This document shows, piece after piece, positions 22,719 through 33,985 of a stretch of DNA of 64,000 nucleotides; the stretch's first letter is position 1; each line of letters starts with the position of its first letter. The stretch lies in contig NC_079514.1 in the NCBI RefSeq assembly GCF_000801105.2, forward strand, positions 16,594,293-16,658,292, read 5' to 3'. Below the pieces are notes generated by a model. It was given only the letters and a program-made list of their open reading frames with translations, did no database searches and was not told where the DNA came from. The stretch comes from Raphanus sativus. Taxonomy: Eukaryota > Streptophyta > Magnoliopsida > Brassicales > Brassicaceae. A program made the position numbers and the translations under genes.

Positions 22719-24621
22719 TCCAAAGGAGGCGAAGTCAAGCTAGAGACTTAAAACAAGCTCACTTGGGAGGAAGTCCCATGAGTATCCTTGTATATATTGC
22801 ATTGGTATTTGCATTATCATTTTATTGCATAAAACAATGGGAAAGTGAAGTTGTGTGCAGGTATTGAGCAGAAAGTCGGACACCAGAGCGAGGTCTCCGC
22901 AGCGACATGCTGACGTCGCTCCAGCTGGGAGCGACGTCGCTACAGCGAGATGCCGAGGTCGCTCGCGTCACACGCGAGTGAAAACACAGAAACCGACCTC
23001 AGAGCGATCTTCTCACAGCGACCTACCGAAGTCGCTCCAGCTGGGAGCGACCTGTCGCAGCGACGTTCACACCTCGCTCCACGGAAGGTAACACACAATC
23101 CCACTTTTCTTTGTATTTCACATTTCCATTGGGTACCTCACTCACACAGAGACTGTGTGATTTAAGTGTGGGGGAGGTACCAAGTATTTGATCATGTTTG
23201 TTTCCATGATTTTGAGTCTCATGCATTGCATATTACATTCTTATTTGCATAGAAAAATCCAAAAAAAAAAAAAAAAATTGAAAAACACAAAAAGAATCAT
23301 TTAGTTGCATCATTTGCATTTTTAGGATTGAGTCTAGAAACATATAAGTTGCATTCATGCATTAGGGGAATTTCAACCTTGTAAAGAGCTCATGCTAAGT
23401 ACTGAATTTATTGACCTTTGTAATCATGACAAGTAGCTTGAGCACCCTTTGGAAAGCTTGTAAACTTCGCGCTTTGAATGCTCCTCTTGAAACTCATTTG
23501 TCTGTTGATACTCTCTCTTTGAAGCAAGCTCCTGTTTTAATGTCTCTTGCATATGGTCCCTTGTGTACTAAGTCATACACACTTGAGTTGTCCCATCCTT
23601 TTTACCAATCTTCTTGACAAACTCAAGTGGTACTCCACTCCCAAAACCCATACCTCCTTTTTAAACCATCATTATTTGTTGAGTGAGGCCTCTTTGGAAA
23701 GCTTTACATGTGCATAATGTTGAGAGTATTGGGAACGACAATGCTTAGTCTCCATTCTTGCTAGATTAGTCACTCTATTGTCTAGCTATAGGAAAGGGGG
23801 TGAGTGTTGTGATTGTGATTTGGGAATATGAAAGGTTTGACTCTTTGTGCTTAAATGATTAGTCTTTATGGGATAAGTGGAGAAGTATTTAGCTCTTATT
23901 GTGAAAAGTCTTGGCCCCCAAATATAAAAAAAAAAAAGAAAAAAAAAGAAAAGAAAAAAAAAGAGAAAAGAAAAAAAAAGAGAATAAAAAGGGGGCTAGC
24001 AAAGTTGTTAGGAGCTCAGATTTGTTTTAAAATTGTGAAAATCCCTTATTGATTTCAAAAAGAAAGAGTCTGATGTGAAGAATGTTCTTGGGATCTTTTG
24101 GTGAGAGATGTGAGTTGGTTTGACATTGAGGAATAATTGAATATTTTGTATGTTTGGGAAAGGGTAGAACAATGGAGATTGAGCATTGTATGCATGAGTT
24201 GATCCTTTTCTTAGATATATTATGTGTAATGTCAAAGCTACTTAGTTTTGAGAGTAAACCACCTTAAAAGATCATTTTGAACCTCTGATTTCACTTGCAT
24301 TAAAGCCTTTGTCTTACCAAACCAAATGACTTGGACCAGTTGACCATTTGTGAGATGTCTATTGAGTTTGCTTCCTGAATGTTAGAGAGATGGTGGATTT
24401 GTGGTTTGTGGATGCATGATTAATGAGTGTAGAGATCAAAGGAGCTGGAATAGGCTTAGAGAAGTTAGAGATGGATAAAATCTTTGCTCTTGCTATTTGG
24501 TATGATTATGCAAGGTTGTTAGGTTGAGAACTAAGAAGAGTTTCTTTTGGTTATGAGTCCCCATCTTCAAACCTTTTCTCCTTGGTTCTTGAAAGTTTAC
24601 TTGTGGACAAGTAAATGACTA
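22719..24621 (+). other. Non-coding 3' interior of the Athila-type element
   Basis: In place of pol, this 1.9 kb contains a GC-rich block of GAGCGAC/GTCGCTC repeats (22868-23085), an A-run near 23260-23277, a G/A-only tract at about 23925-23992 and diverse non-coding sequence. No reverse transcriptase or integrase motif is recognisable in any frame. Confidence 0.75.
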
Positions 24622-24633
24622 GTGTGGGGGAGT
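24622..24633 (+). other. Polypurine tract of the Athila-type element
   Basis: GTGTGGGGGAGT directly precedes the 3' LTR, the expected position for the plus-strand primer. Confidence 0.75.
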
Positions 24634-26106
24634 TGATGTCTTGCATATTTGCATTGTTTTAGCTATTCATTCATAAGCATTTGCATCATATAGATTAGGA
24701 TTTAGACATGTTTAGGTTGCATTTGGCATACATATGTCTCTATCAGGTATTGGAACACCACATGGAGTTCTTGGAGACATTTGGAAGCAATGTGATCAAA
24801 AAGGGGGTGAAATATGAGCATGGATGGAGGCCTTAGAGAAATCTTCTGTTGCTAAGATTTTGTGGAAACACAGAAAATTGAGTCAGCTTTCTAATGGAAG
24901 TGGTTTCAAGTCATTTGGAGATGTAATGGAGGAGTTATGATCAATTTACTATAGGCATATCCATCCTGGTCGAGAACCGCAGAGTGACCTTCTGGAGCGA
25001 CCCTCTAAGGTAGCTCCTAACCAGAGCGACCAACCAGAGCGACCCACCTAAGTAGCTCGCGTTTTCATCTCCCGGAGACACAAAAATGGAGGCTGGAGCG
25101 ACCTCTCAGAGCGACCCTCCAAGGTCGCTCCCAACCCCAGAGCGACCTCATGGAGTGACCCTCTGAGGTCGCTCCACGTTATCTGCTGCACGATTTTATT
25201 ATTTTTCAAGGACCTTTTTGCAATTGTTGTGCACGTTTTTGCACTTGGAAAACCTAATGTTTAAGTACTATGTAGCCACCATTTGGCAAACTATCTTTTA
25301 TCTATTGAAGAACACAAAACTCTCTCAAGAAAAGTTCTCTTTTGGATTTGATTGTTCTTGTGTTCTTGTGAGTTTCTCTTCTAATTCTCTATATGATTCA
25401 TCTGAAATCCACCATGGGTTTAAGAGGAATCATGGAGATTAGTGAGTAATCACCTTTTGGATTCATGGGTTAGGGTGATTAAGGGTGATTAGGCTAGTTC
25501 TAGGATGTTTTAGGTATAGATCATACTTGTTCCTTGCATAGTAGAGTGATCTTAATGCATCATTTGAGTAGGCCACTCAAAGGGTGATCTCTAGGCATTT
25601 CTCACCTGGCAGGTGTTTGATGAAATGCCTGAGTCAACTCTCCTAGGCTTTTAGTGTACTTTGCCAAAGAGATTTGTTGTTAAAGATGCTAAGATAGCTA
25701 ATAGACTTGTTAGTAATGATTGCTTGCATGTTATTCAACCAAAGACATTTGATGTTTGAGACATGTTAGCAAATGAGCATTCATCTAGACATAGAGCTTG
25801 CTTAGAATTGTGTCTAGGCTTAAGGTTGATAGTTTGATTTATCATTTACATTCCTTAGTTCGAAACCTGATCACCCAAGGTCTAAATCCTTATACCCATG
25901 AGTTCTCCTTTCCAATAGCTTAAAAGTATCATTTTTATTGCTTTGCATTAGCTTTAATCATTAGTTTAGAAATCATCAAATCACTGGCTGCACTTAGATT
26001 AGGCAAATACTTGCATTCTCACTGCTTTGAGTCCCTCAGAATTGGTTCGACAACTTACTACCACTATACTATCATTTGACTTAGGAGCTCAAAACTCCTA
26101 GCATCA
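24634..26106 (+). repeat. 3' LTR of the Athila-type element
   Basis: It is the same length as the 5' LTR (1,473 bp) with scattered substitutions and no net length change. It is followed by the target duplicate TCGAT (26107-26111). Confidence 0.93.
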
Positions 26107-26111
26107 TCGAT

Positions 26112-26674
26112 GTTACAAAAATTCAAAGTTTATTTTTATTTGAGGAAGATTTCAGAAAATTTAGGAAATCTAGTTATATCACTTAGTCCTCTGTTTCTTA
26201 ATAAATGTCATTTTAGTTTTTTTTTCTTATTTCAAAATAAATTTCATTCCATATTTTCAATGCAATTTTTAATACATAATCTATTTTCTATCTTTTTAGC
26301 TAACAAATAGATATTTATTTAAATTATTTTTAATTAAATAGTTATATATTTAAGGAAGGTACATTAGTATATTTTATCACTTTATTAATTTACGTAAATA
26401 TGTCTAAGTGACTTTTGTTATAAAACAATTGAAATATTAAATTTATTACATTATTGTTAGAAAAATACATGATAATATATTGTTAGTCAAAATTTAAGAT
26501 GAGACCAAAATAATATTGGTCAAATGGAATAGTGCAACAACCTTGTTTAAATAGATTATTTTAAAGTATTTCTGTTTTAATAGTATAAATAGTACATATA
26601 TGTGTTCAGAAAAATATAGTACTTATATATTATTTGTTTTGGAAACTAATTTCTGAACCCATAAAATTAATACA
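26112..26674. other. AT-rich DNA, possible old MITE, no gene
   Basis: A sequence resembling plant MITE ends (CCTCTGTTTCTTAATAAATGTCATTTTAG, from about 26188) faces a loosely inverted match near 26500-26530. Ends could not be fixed. The 66-codon frame at 26110-26310 is judged non-coding. Confidence 0.35.
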
Positions 26675-26676
26675 TA

Positions 26677-26931
26677 CTCCCTCTGATTCACTTTAAATAT
26701 CCCTATAAAATAAATTGTTCTTATTAAAAAAAAATTGTTTTAGAATTTCAATGCAAAATTTATTAATTTTATGTTATATGACTTTTTGTATTTTACAGTT
26801 TAATTTTTATAAGTTGAAATATTGTTAGAAATATAGATAATTATGTTTTTATTTAGAGAATATACAAAATATTTTTTTTTTTAATTTATGTTTACAAATT
26901 TAAGTCGATATTTAGAATGAAATGGAAGAAG
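26677..26931. mobile_element. Stowaway-like MITE, 255 bp
   Basis: The left end CTCCCTCTGATTCACTTTAA matches, in inverted form, the right end TTTAGAATGAAATGGAAGAAG. TA flanks both sides (26675-26676 and 26932-26933), as expected for Tc1/mariner-derived Stowaway elements. The interior is AT-rich and non-coding. Confidence 0.65.
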
Positions 26932-26971
26932 TATAAAAGAAAAGAAAATTTTAGTACATAAAAGTTACTTA

Positions 26972-27179
26972 GAGTATCATTATCTCCGCTTCTTAAGTAG
27001 GTTCTTAAGAGGTGGATCCTACAATTTAGTTAAAATCCAACTCTTCCTCTTCTTTTGCAAGGGACGAGTTTGCTGGAGTTTTTGTACGGTTCGCGGATTC
27101 CACTGACAAATAGCGATCTGTAATTAGTTAGTTTTATTTTTTTTTTAAATCAGACAAAAAAATAAGGATAATGATGCTC
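26972..27179. mobile_element. Tourist-like (PIF/Harbinger) MITE, 208 bp
   Basis: The ends are GAGTATCATTATC and GATAATGATGCTC, a 13-bp inverted pair with one mismatch. TTA flanks both ends (26969-26971 and 27180-27182). Confidence 0.75.
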
Positions 27180-27549
27180 TTATATTTTTAAGCTTATACA
27201 TTTTTGGTTATAGCGAAATTGCTTCTTATCTAACTAGAGTAAAATGTAGAAATAACTATATGTGGTTCACTATTAAATATTGGTAAATTTATTATTTTGA
27301 CTCGAATTTCCTTTAGAATGTGAATTACTAGATTTTCAAGCACTTAACAAACGATTTTATATGTGAAGAAAACCTACTAAACTGCATAAAAAATATGGAA
27401 TCGTACGTGGATCTATGGAGGGAACAAAAGAATGATTTTATTGTCAAAAAAAGAAGAATGATTTTACATCTTATTTTGTCCATGGGGTAGTAAAGTTGTC
27501 ACGTGAACAATGCCGATGATTTGTTTCGTCCATTCCGACATGTAATCTC

Positions 27550-28486
27550 GGGAAAAGTGCCTATTCCAACCTGAACAATTTGGATCGTGCCAAATACAAC
27601 CCGAATTAATGGTTAGTGTCAAATACGACCTGAACTCAATTAAAACTTTAAAAACCTATCCGAACTTTTTAAAACGTGCATAAATCTATATTGAAATATT
27701 ATTAAAAAGTTGAAATTACATAAACTACTATTTTTTCATTGTATTAAATTTTAAAACTTTGGTGATAATTTTTTCTGATTTATATAAATACATAACATGT
27801 TTTTACTTATTATATCTTCAATAAACTTATATATTACTAAAATATAAATAATAAAATATTTATAATTAAATTATCTTAGATATACTTAAAATTTTAAAGT
27901 TATTTATAAATAAAAAATGTATAGATTATTTTTATTTTTAAAACTTAAGTGAATTTTTTTCAAATTTATTATTATATATTTTGATATTTTGTTCAAAATT
28001 TTTGAAGTTATTTATATTTTGAACCTTTTACCTTGCAAAATTGAACAAAATATTAAAATATATAATAATAACTTTTGAAAAAAAATCACTTAAGTTTTAA
28101 AAATAAAAATAATTTATACAAGAAATTTTATAAATAACTTCAAAAATTTAAGTATATTTAAGATCATGTAATTATAAATATTTTATTATTTAAATTTTAG
28201 TAAGATATAAGTTTATTGAAGATATAATAAGTAAAAACATGTTATGTATTTATATAAATCAGAAAAAATTATCACCAAAGTTTTAAAATTTAATACGATG
28301 AAAAATAGTAGTTTATGTAATTTCAACTTTTTAATAATATTTCAATGTAGATTTATGCACGTTTTAAAAAGTTTGGGTAGGTTTTTAAAGTTTTAATTGA
28401 GTTCAGGTCGTATTTGGCACTAACCATTAGTTCGGGTTGTATTTGGCACGATCCAAATTGTTCAGGTTGGAATAGGCACTTTTCCC
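27550..28486. mobile_element. Foldback Mutator-like element, 937 bp, with ~450-bp inverted arms
   Basis: The element starts GGGAAAAGTGCC and ends GGCACTTTTCCC. The 9-mer TGTAATCTC flanks both sides exactly (27541-27549 and 28487-28495), the target-duplication length of Mutator-like elements. Almost the whole element is two inverted arms meeting near 28018, with only a short spacer of a few tens of bases. Examples paired across the arms are CCTGAACAATTTGGATCGTG with its complement at 28447-28466, and TTTTTACTTATTATATCTTC with its complement near 28217-28236. No protein is encoded. Confidence 0.9.
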
Positions 28487-28495
28487 TGTAATCTC

Positions 28496-28632
28496 TGAAA
28501 ATCATTGATAGTTTTTTTTTTTTGCATCAAACGGCTGATCTAGAAAATTATTGATAGGTTACATGTGTTTATTTATTACATCAAATAGAAATATCAAAAG
28601 TAAAAGAAAAAAATATATTTATATATAAGGAA

Positions 28633-28663
<31 letters not shown>

Positions 28664-29077
28664 TATAGATATATAGATATATAGATGTATATCAAGTAGA
28701 ATGTTTTATATAAATGTTTTCAGCAAATATTTATATAAAAATGTAGAAGTTTTTAGTTTAACTCAACTAAAATCTTGGAAGTCACAGAATAATGTTTTTA
28801 AAATGAATTTGCACCTGTTAAAACGGGTCCGACGCTTAACAGGAAACAAAACAAAAAACATTCACAGCAGCACCAAACAACTTGCGTTCAAACACTATAT
28901 ACAGGCTTTAGGTGGGAAGTGTATACAGGCTTTAGGTGAATTTGAACCGCTTTGAACACATAAGAAGCCCTGTCATGTCACACGGTCGTAACATTTTCAA
29001 AATATTTCTTTTGTCCACATAAAATGCCGTAAAAAAGGATGCAATATCCGTACAAGAAGACTTCAGAAGTTGAGAAT
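28496..29077. other. AT-rich DNA with AAAT/ATAG microsatellite, no confident gene
   Basis: A (AAAT)n tract runs into (ATAG)n at about 28630-28690. An 84-codon frame (28701-28955) contains a doubled TATACAGGCTTTAGGTG motif but no recognised domain. Confidence 0.45.
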
Positions 29078-29315
29078 GGAATAGCAAGTCAACTCGAAGA
29101 CACTATCGGTGGAGCTCTTTGGAGTTCTCATAGATATCGAGTTACTATCCTCCTTCTTCTCCTTTTTCTTTGTTTCCTTTGTTGGCCGTGAAACAAATGT
29201 CGCCACTGATTCTCTAGCAAAGTTCGCGCTGCATATGTCTTCCCCGGTCTTGTATTGAACCTTTGATCTTTCTATATAATTCAGTAGTTGTTGCCAAAAG
29301 GAATAGCAAGTCAAC
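29078..29315 (-). other. 206-bp segment bounded by 16-bp direct repeats, possible gene fragment
   Basis: GGAATAGCAAGTCAAC occurs at 29078-29093 and again at 29300-29315. Between them the minus strand is open and encodes a hydrophilic Lys/Ser-rich peptide (KETKKKEKKEDSNS region) with exon-like composition, unlike the AT-rich surroundings. The product is unrecognised. The direct repeats could be an insertion-site duplication around a captured exon piece, but no transposon terminus or long A tail is seen. Confidence 0.35.
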
Positions 29316-30730
29316 AGTCAACGCCTCAAAAACTGCAAATATCTAACAACATTGTCGTTTTGTCTATGATGAGTTGATAACGATTAACCATTTTTAATCA
29401 AGACTACATAACCATTTTATGTGTATTTTTGCTTACAATGGGCGATTAATTGATTAAGTTACAAAAATTTTCGGAACCGATAATTTCATTTCTGTTGGAC
29501 CCATAACCGAAAGAAAAAAAATATATATATTAGACTAGCGGGGAAGTATGAATTCATGGGTCAGATATGGTGTGCCGTGTTCCATTGCTTCACTTTATTT
29601 CAAATATTTATATTTATTGTCACCTATGTACGGTACCCATACTTTTTTTAAGGGCCAATAATTTTTTTCCTGATATTTTTGTTTTAACTTATCACAGGAT
29701 ATTTGCTCAAAAAAAAAACTTATCACAGGATACAAAAAAATGAAATATCTAAAGGAAATACTTTTTCTAGATGATATATTGATATATCCTCTTTCTGTTT
29801 CTAATTTATTTATTTTTCTAAAATAGTTTACATATTTCAATATACCTTTTCATTTATTGAATATTATGTGAGTATTAAAATAATATTAGATTTTTCATAA
29901 TTGGTTGCACTAATTGATTAAATGAAATATTTTAAAAAGTAATAACATTCTAAATATTTTTTTAGGTAAAATTACTTACAATTAGAAAGGAATGAAATGC
30001 TATATTTTTTCCTATTAAAATGAAAACAAAAGGAATATATTTTAGTAAAATATATCATATACACTCTTTCTCCACATGAAAGTTTTCTGATTATTGTAGA
30101 CGTCACATGACAAAATGATTTGTCCTTTTAAGTTCCGAGCCGTATTCTAAAATTCAGTGATAGTCACCTGGGTACTGAAAAACTAATATTCTCTCTATTT
30201 CATAGGGTTACATGTTTTTAGAATTTTATTAATATACTTTTTTCATTTCAATATATATTTTTCAACTAATAATTATTAGTTACAAATTTTAGAAAACCTT
30301 AATTACACTTGTTATATATTTTATCAGCCTATGAGAAAATATAATCATAAAAATAATAATTTTTTTATTTATTTTATTAATATGTATGAAATTTCTAAAT
30401 ATCATCATATTAAAACATAAAGAGTGTTAGATATCATGGCAAATGAACATAAGCCGTTGTATGCTGCGTAATAATCTTTTTATTAACTAAAGGCTTTCAA
30501 ATGCTGCATAATAATGCACATAAACGATCTGTTTCTTGAAGTATAAAATTATCTCGTCTTGTTTTTCATCTTTTTATTATACCATATGTCGACATAAGTT
30601 ATGAATGATTTCATATGTTTTATGTTTATGGCCTTTTAATGTAAAGTCATAAGTATAGTTTATGGTGTGATTCATACATGAACACTATCGGGAAAATAAA
30701 TGTATAATATTTACAAGTGTGCATGTTCCA
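29316..30730. other. AT-rich intergenic DNA, no gene seen
   Basis: Possible degraded MITE ends occur near 30192 (TCTCTCTATTTCATAGGGTTACATG) but no pairing end was fixed. Nothing else was recognised. Confidence 0.4.
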
Positions 30731-30889
30731 TGGTGTGAAAACTCTTAAAACATAAACATAATTTTATTCACTCACTCGACAAAGCAGAAACAATTACATA
30801 GAGATTGTTTATATAGTCTCAGCAACATAACAAAACCCTAGCAAGCTAACTTAATCTATAAAGTGGAACAATCTCAGCCCTTAGATACA
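30731..30889 (-). repeat. Probable 3' LTR fragment of the minus-strand Copia relic
   Basis: Read on the minus strand it starts TGTATCTAAGGGC and ends TTTTCACACCA. It contains a TATATAAA promoter-like box and AATAAAA, the usual contents of a Copia LTR. It lies beyond the end of the pol remnant, in the correct place for a 3' LTR. Exact ends are inferred. Confidence 0.45.
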
Positions 30890-33800
30890 TGTTAAGAGTG
30901 GATTTTATTGATTTTGAAGGAGAGCATATCTTGGATTTGGTTTGCGTATTCCCCATTAAAGACGTGTAGTCATTTGGTGAGTCTTATACGCTTCAGTAGC
31001 TACTATACTGTCAGACGCAACTGATATTTCAGGAAACTCTGTGACAATCTCAGTTTCATTCTATTCTTGAGGACGAAGAGATGAAAGTCTCAAACATTTG
31101 CTCTGTCTCTGTTTCAGACTCTTGCAGCGGTGTAGCAGAAGCCTTTAATGTGTTGTTCCGTTGAGGTAGGGCTGGGCGTAATTAGCAAAACCCGAAATCC
31201 GTACTCTAAGCCGAACCGAAGTAGCGGTTTTGGATCGGTTGCGGGACCATGTAAAATACCGAATAGGTCTTTGGCTCTAAGCAGTTTGGATATCGGGTGG
31301 GTTTGGTCGTGTACCGAGATCCAAATTAAACATCCGAGATTCCCATGTACTCAAATCTTTCTCACCTGTTCCTATTACCGTTCGGCGAGCAAACCCTACT
31401 CCCAAAACTCTCTTGATTGGATCTCTTCATAATTACAAAGTAGAAACAATAACTCTACTGATTTCTTTTTCTCCTGCTCCTTCTAGGAATTAGAGGAATC
31501 AATTACACGTTTGTTTGTTCATGTCTTCTGCACTTCTTCTTCTTTGGTTCTTATGAATGTTTTGGTTATCGATTCAAAATCAATCACCTCGTCTTCTATT
31601 TGCATGTCGTGTGATTCATTTTGTCATTTGCTTTTGCATGTTTCTGTTTCTTTTTACTAATATTTCTGTAATTTATTGTTTTTGTTCTCCACTCACATAT
31701 GTGTCTTCATGTTTACAGATGGATTCAGTATCATACTGAAGATGTGGACACGTTTGAAAGAGACATTCTTGATTCGGATGCATGGTTAATTTGAGTTTTG
31801 TTTGGTATCTTCCGGTTTGTTTGGTTGAATATAGTTATATTTTGTTGTTAAAATCCGAAACCGAACAGTCTAAAGTCTAATAGGATTTTGGCGGATTTTA
31901 TTAGCTCCATCCAAACCGATCCGAACCCGGTTGGTTCTGAACCGACACTGCACCAAAAGTTTAAAATAACCGAATGGGACTTCTACACTAAGATCCGAAA
32001 ATCTGAAAATCTGATTCGACCGAACTGAAACCGATTGGTAGACCGAACGCCCAGGCCTACGTTGAGGAACCATTGGAAGGTGATGAAGAGGTGGAGAAGT
32101 AGATTGCCAAGCATTCAATAGAGGATTAGTATGTGGTTCCACGTAGTCTTTGCATTGATGCTCAAACGGGAAGAGATCCTCATCAAATATAACGTGTCGT
32201 GAGATATATATTCGTCCTGTTGGAGGGAACAAACATCTATATCTCTTATATTGAGCATGATACCCTAGAATCAAACTTATTATTCCCATAGGGACGTAGA
32301 CAAGGATAACAAGCTGATCCGAAGACTCTCAAGAATGAATAATCTGGTTTCTTTTTATTCAGAAACTCATAAGGAGATTGAAACCCAACTGCAGACGATG
32401 GCAAGAGGTTTCTGACATAATTAGCTGTATAAAAAGCCTCCACCCAATATTTAAAAGGAGTTCTACTCTGGAACATCATGGACAGAGCAAGATCGGTGAA
32501 ATGACGGTGCTTGCGCTCTGTTAGACCATTTTTCTGGGGAGTTGATGGACATGACAGTTGATGATGAATTCCACATGCAGCTAAGTGATTTCAGAAAGAT
32601 TTACTAGTGAACTCACCACCACCATCACTATGAAACGATTTGATCTTCAGATTATATTGGTTTTCAACCTGCTTTTAGAAAGCCACAAAAACTTGAAAGA
32701 AGTCTGATTTTGCTTTGAGAGGAATCATCCAAGAAAACCGAGAGAAATCATCAATCAAAACAGCATAGTATTTAAACCCTTGGTTTGATATAATAGGTGA
32801 TGGCGCCCAAAGATCACAATATAAACGATCCAGGGGTGCCAGAGTTTGACTGAGAAGTAAAAAGGAAGTTTGGAGCTCTTCCCCATCTGGCAAGGCTCAC
32901 AAATGGAGGTCATGCTACTCTTATTTGTTGATATTTTCTTGCTGTTCTTGGGATGCTGAAGAACTTGACTGTTTTTATGCTAGACAACAGTGCCACACAA
33001 ACTCACTTGCAGTCACCAGTCTATTAGAGTAAAATGCAACAAATTATGCATTCTTAAGCATGTATAAGTCCTCATGTCGAGGTCTTTTGGTCACTACCCT
33101 CTGAGTGTGAAGGTCACTAACATACACCCAGTTACCGTCGAAAAACACACCACAAGGGTAATCATCACATAACTTAGATATAGATAACAAGTTCTTTTGT
33201 ATTCCTGGACAGACAAGCACATCGAGTAAAGAACTATTAACTTTTGGAGTGGTAATGACTGTAGAACCGACATGGATGATAGGAAGTTGGTTTCCATTGC
33301 CAACTTGAACTGATTCTGGTCCATGATTGGGAGTGACATTTTGCAGAGACGAGAAAGCAGCAGTGATGTGAGCTGTTGTAGAAGAGTTAGGGTACCACTC
33401 TCTACCACTCTCATCGGAGACTTGAATCGCAGAAAGAGCCTTTGGGATGTCATCACTCTGATAGGCATTATCGAACCTGTTCCAGTATTTCAGAGCTGTA
33501 TGACCAATACAACCACAAATCTGACACGTCGGTTGTGTGCTCTCACTGCCCTGAGTCTGCTGGTTCCAACCAGAGGAGTTTTCTTGTTGAGAGAAATCCC
33601 TTCCTCTTGTTGAGTAACCACCTCCTCTGCCTTTGTATCCTGAGCGACCACTGGAGTATCCACGACCTCTTTGAGTGTTGTTGACGTCAGAATGTTGAAT
33701 TTGAAACGCCGTGAATGGAGTCACATCAGCTGGAGTTTCGTAGGACTGCAAATGTGTGTGAAAACCAGTGACCTCAGAGACCACATCTTGAAAGTTTGGA

Positions 33801-33985
33801 GGTGGATATCGGGACATTGAGATTTGAACTACGGTGGAGATTGGATCATATTCTCGAGTGAGTCAGTTCAAAAACGTGAAGATCTTCATGGACTCATCAA
33901 CCGGTCTCCCAATAGATCTGAGCTGGTCACACAATGCTCTAAACTCTCTGCAGTGGACAATAAACTCTTTACCTCCGGTTTGGAC
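30890..33985 (-). pseudogene. Degenerate Copia retrotransposon (gag-protease-integrase), interrupted by a hAT-like insert
   Basis: The minus strand carries, from right to left, gag (CRELRALCDQL, IGRPVDESMKIF), an arginine/glycine-rich linker, a zinc knuckle CQICGCIGHTALKYW (last ligand replaced), a protease site reading WYPNSSTTAHIT, GAG-pre-integrase and integrase core fragments (LYCDLWAPSP, FGSACYPCLRPY, RHVIFDEDLFPF), and a last piece HQMTTRL..GIRKPNPRYALL at about 30930-30985. Reverse transcriptase and RNase H are missing. In-frame stops and frameshifts occur (33817-33985, 32480-32675 and others). The protease active-site Asp-Ser-Gly is replaced by Asn-Ser-Ser. The relic is old and non-functional. 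Confidence 0.85.
31167..32059. mobile_element. hAT-like non-autonomous element, 893 bp, nested in the Copia relic
   Basis: The ends are TAGGGCTGGGCG and CGCCCAGGCCTA, an inverted pair with one mismatch. The 8-mer CGTTGAGG flanks both sides (31159-31166 and 32060-32067), the hAT target-duplication length. On either side the Copia frame resumes: VPQR on the right and NNTLKASATPLQESE on the left, which shows the insertion happened inside it. Interior ends are rich in CCGAACCGAA-type motifs. No transposase is present; a 94-codon frame (31148-31432) is not recognisable. Confidence 0.85.

Larger units (their letters stand above)
18643..26106 (+). mobile_element. Non-autonomous Athila-type LTR retrotransposon (gag-protease only), 7,464 bp
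   Basis: Two direct LTRs of 1,473 bp each (18643-20115 and 24634-26106) start TGATGTC and end TAGCATCA. They are flanked by the 5-bp duplication TCGAT (18638-18642 and 26107-26111). A primer-binding site (TGGCGCCGTTGCC) and a polypurine tract are in place. The only long frame is gag with a retropepsin motif; no reverse transcriptase, RNase H, integrase or envelope-like frame exists in the 1.9 kb between gag and the 3' LTR. By eye I count roughly 18 LTR mismatches, about 1%. Equal LTR lengths, intact signals and TSD point to recent insertion, presumably using proteins from a full-length relative. Confidence 0.92.
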
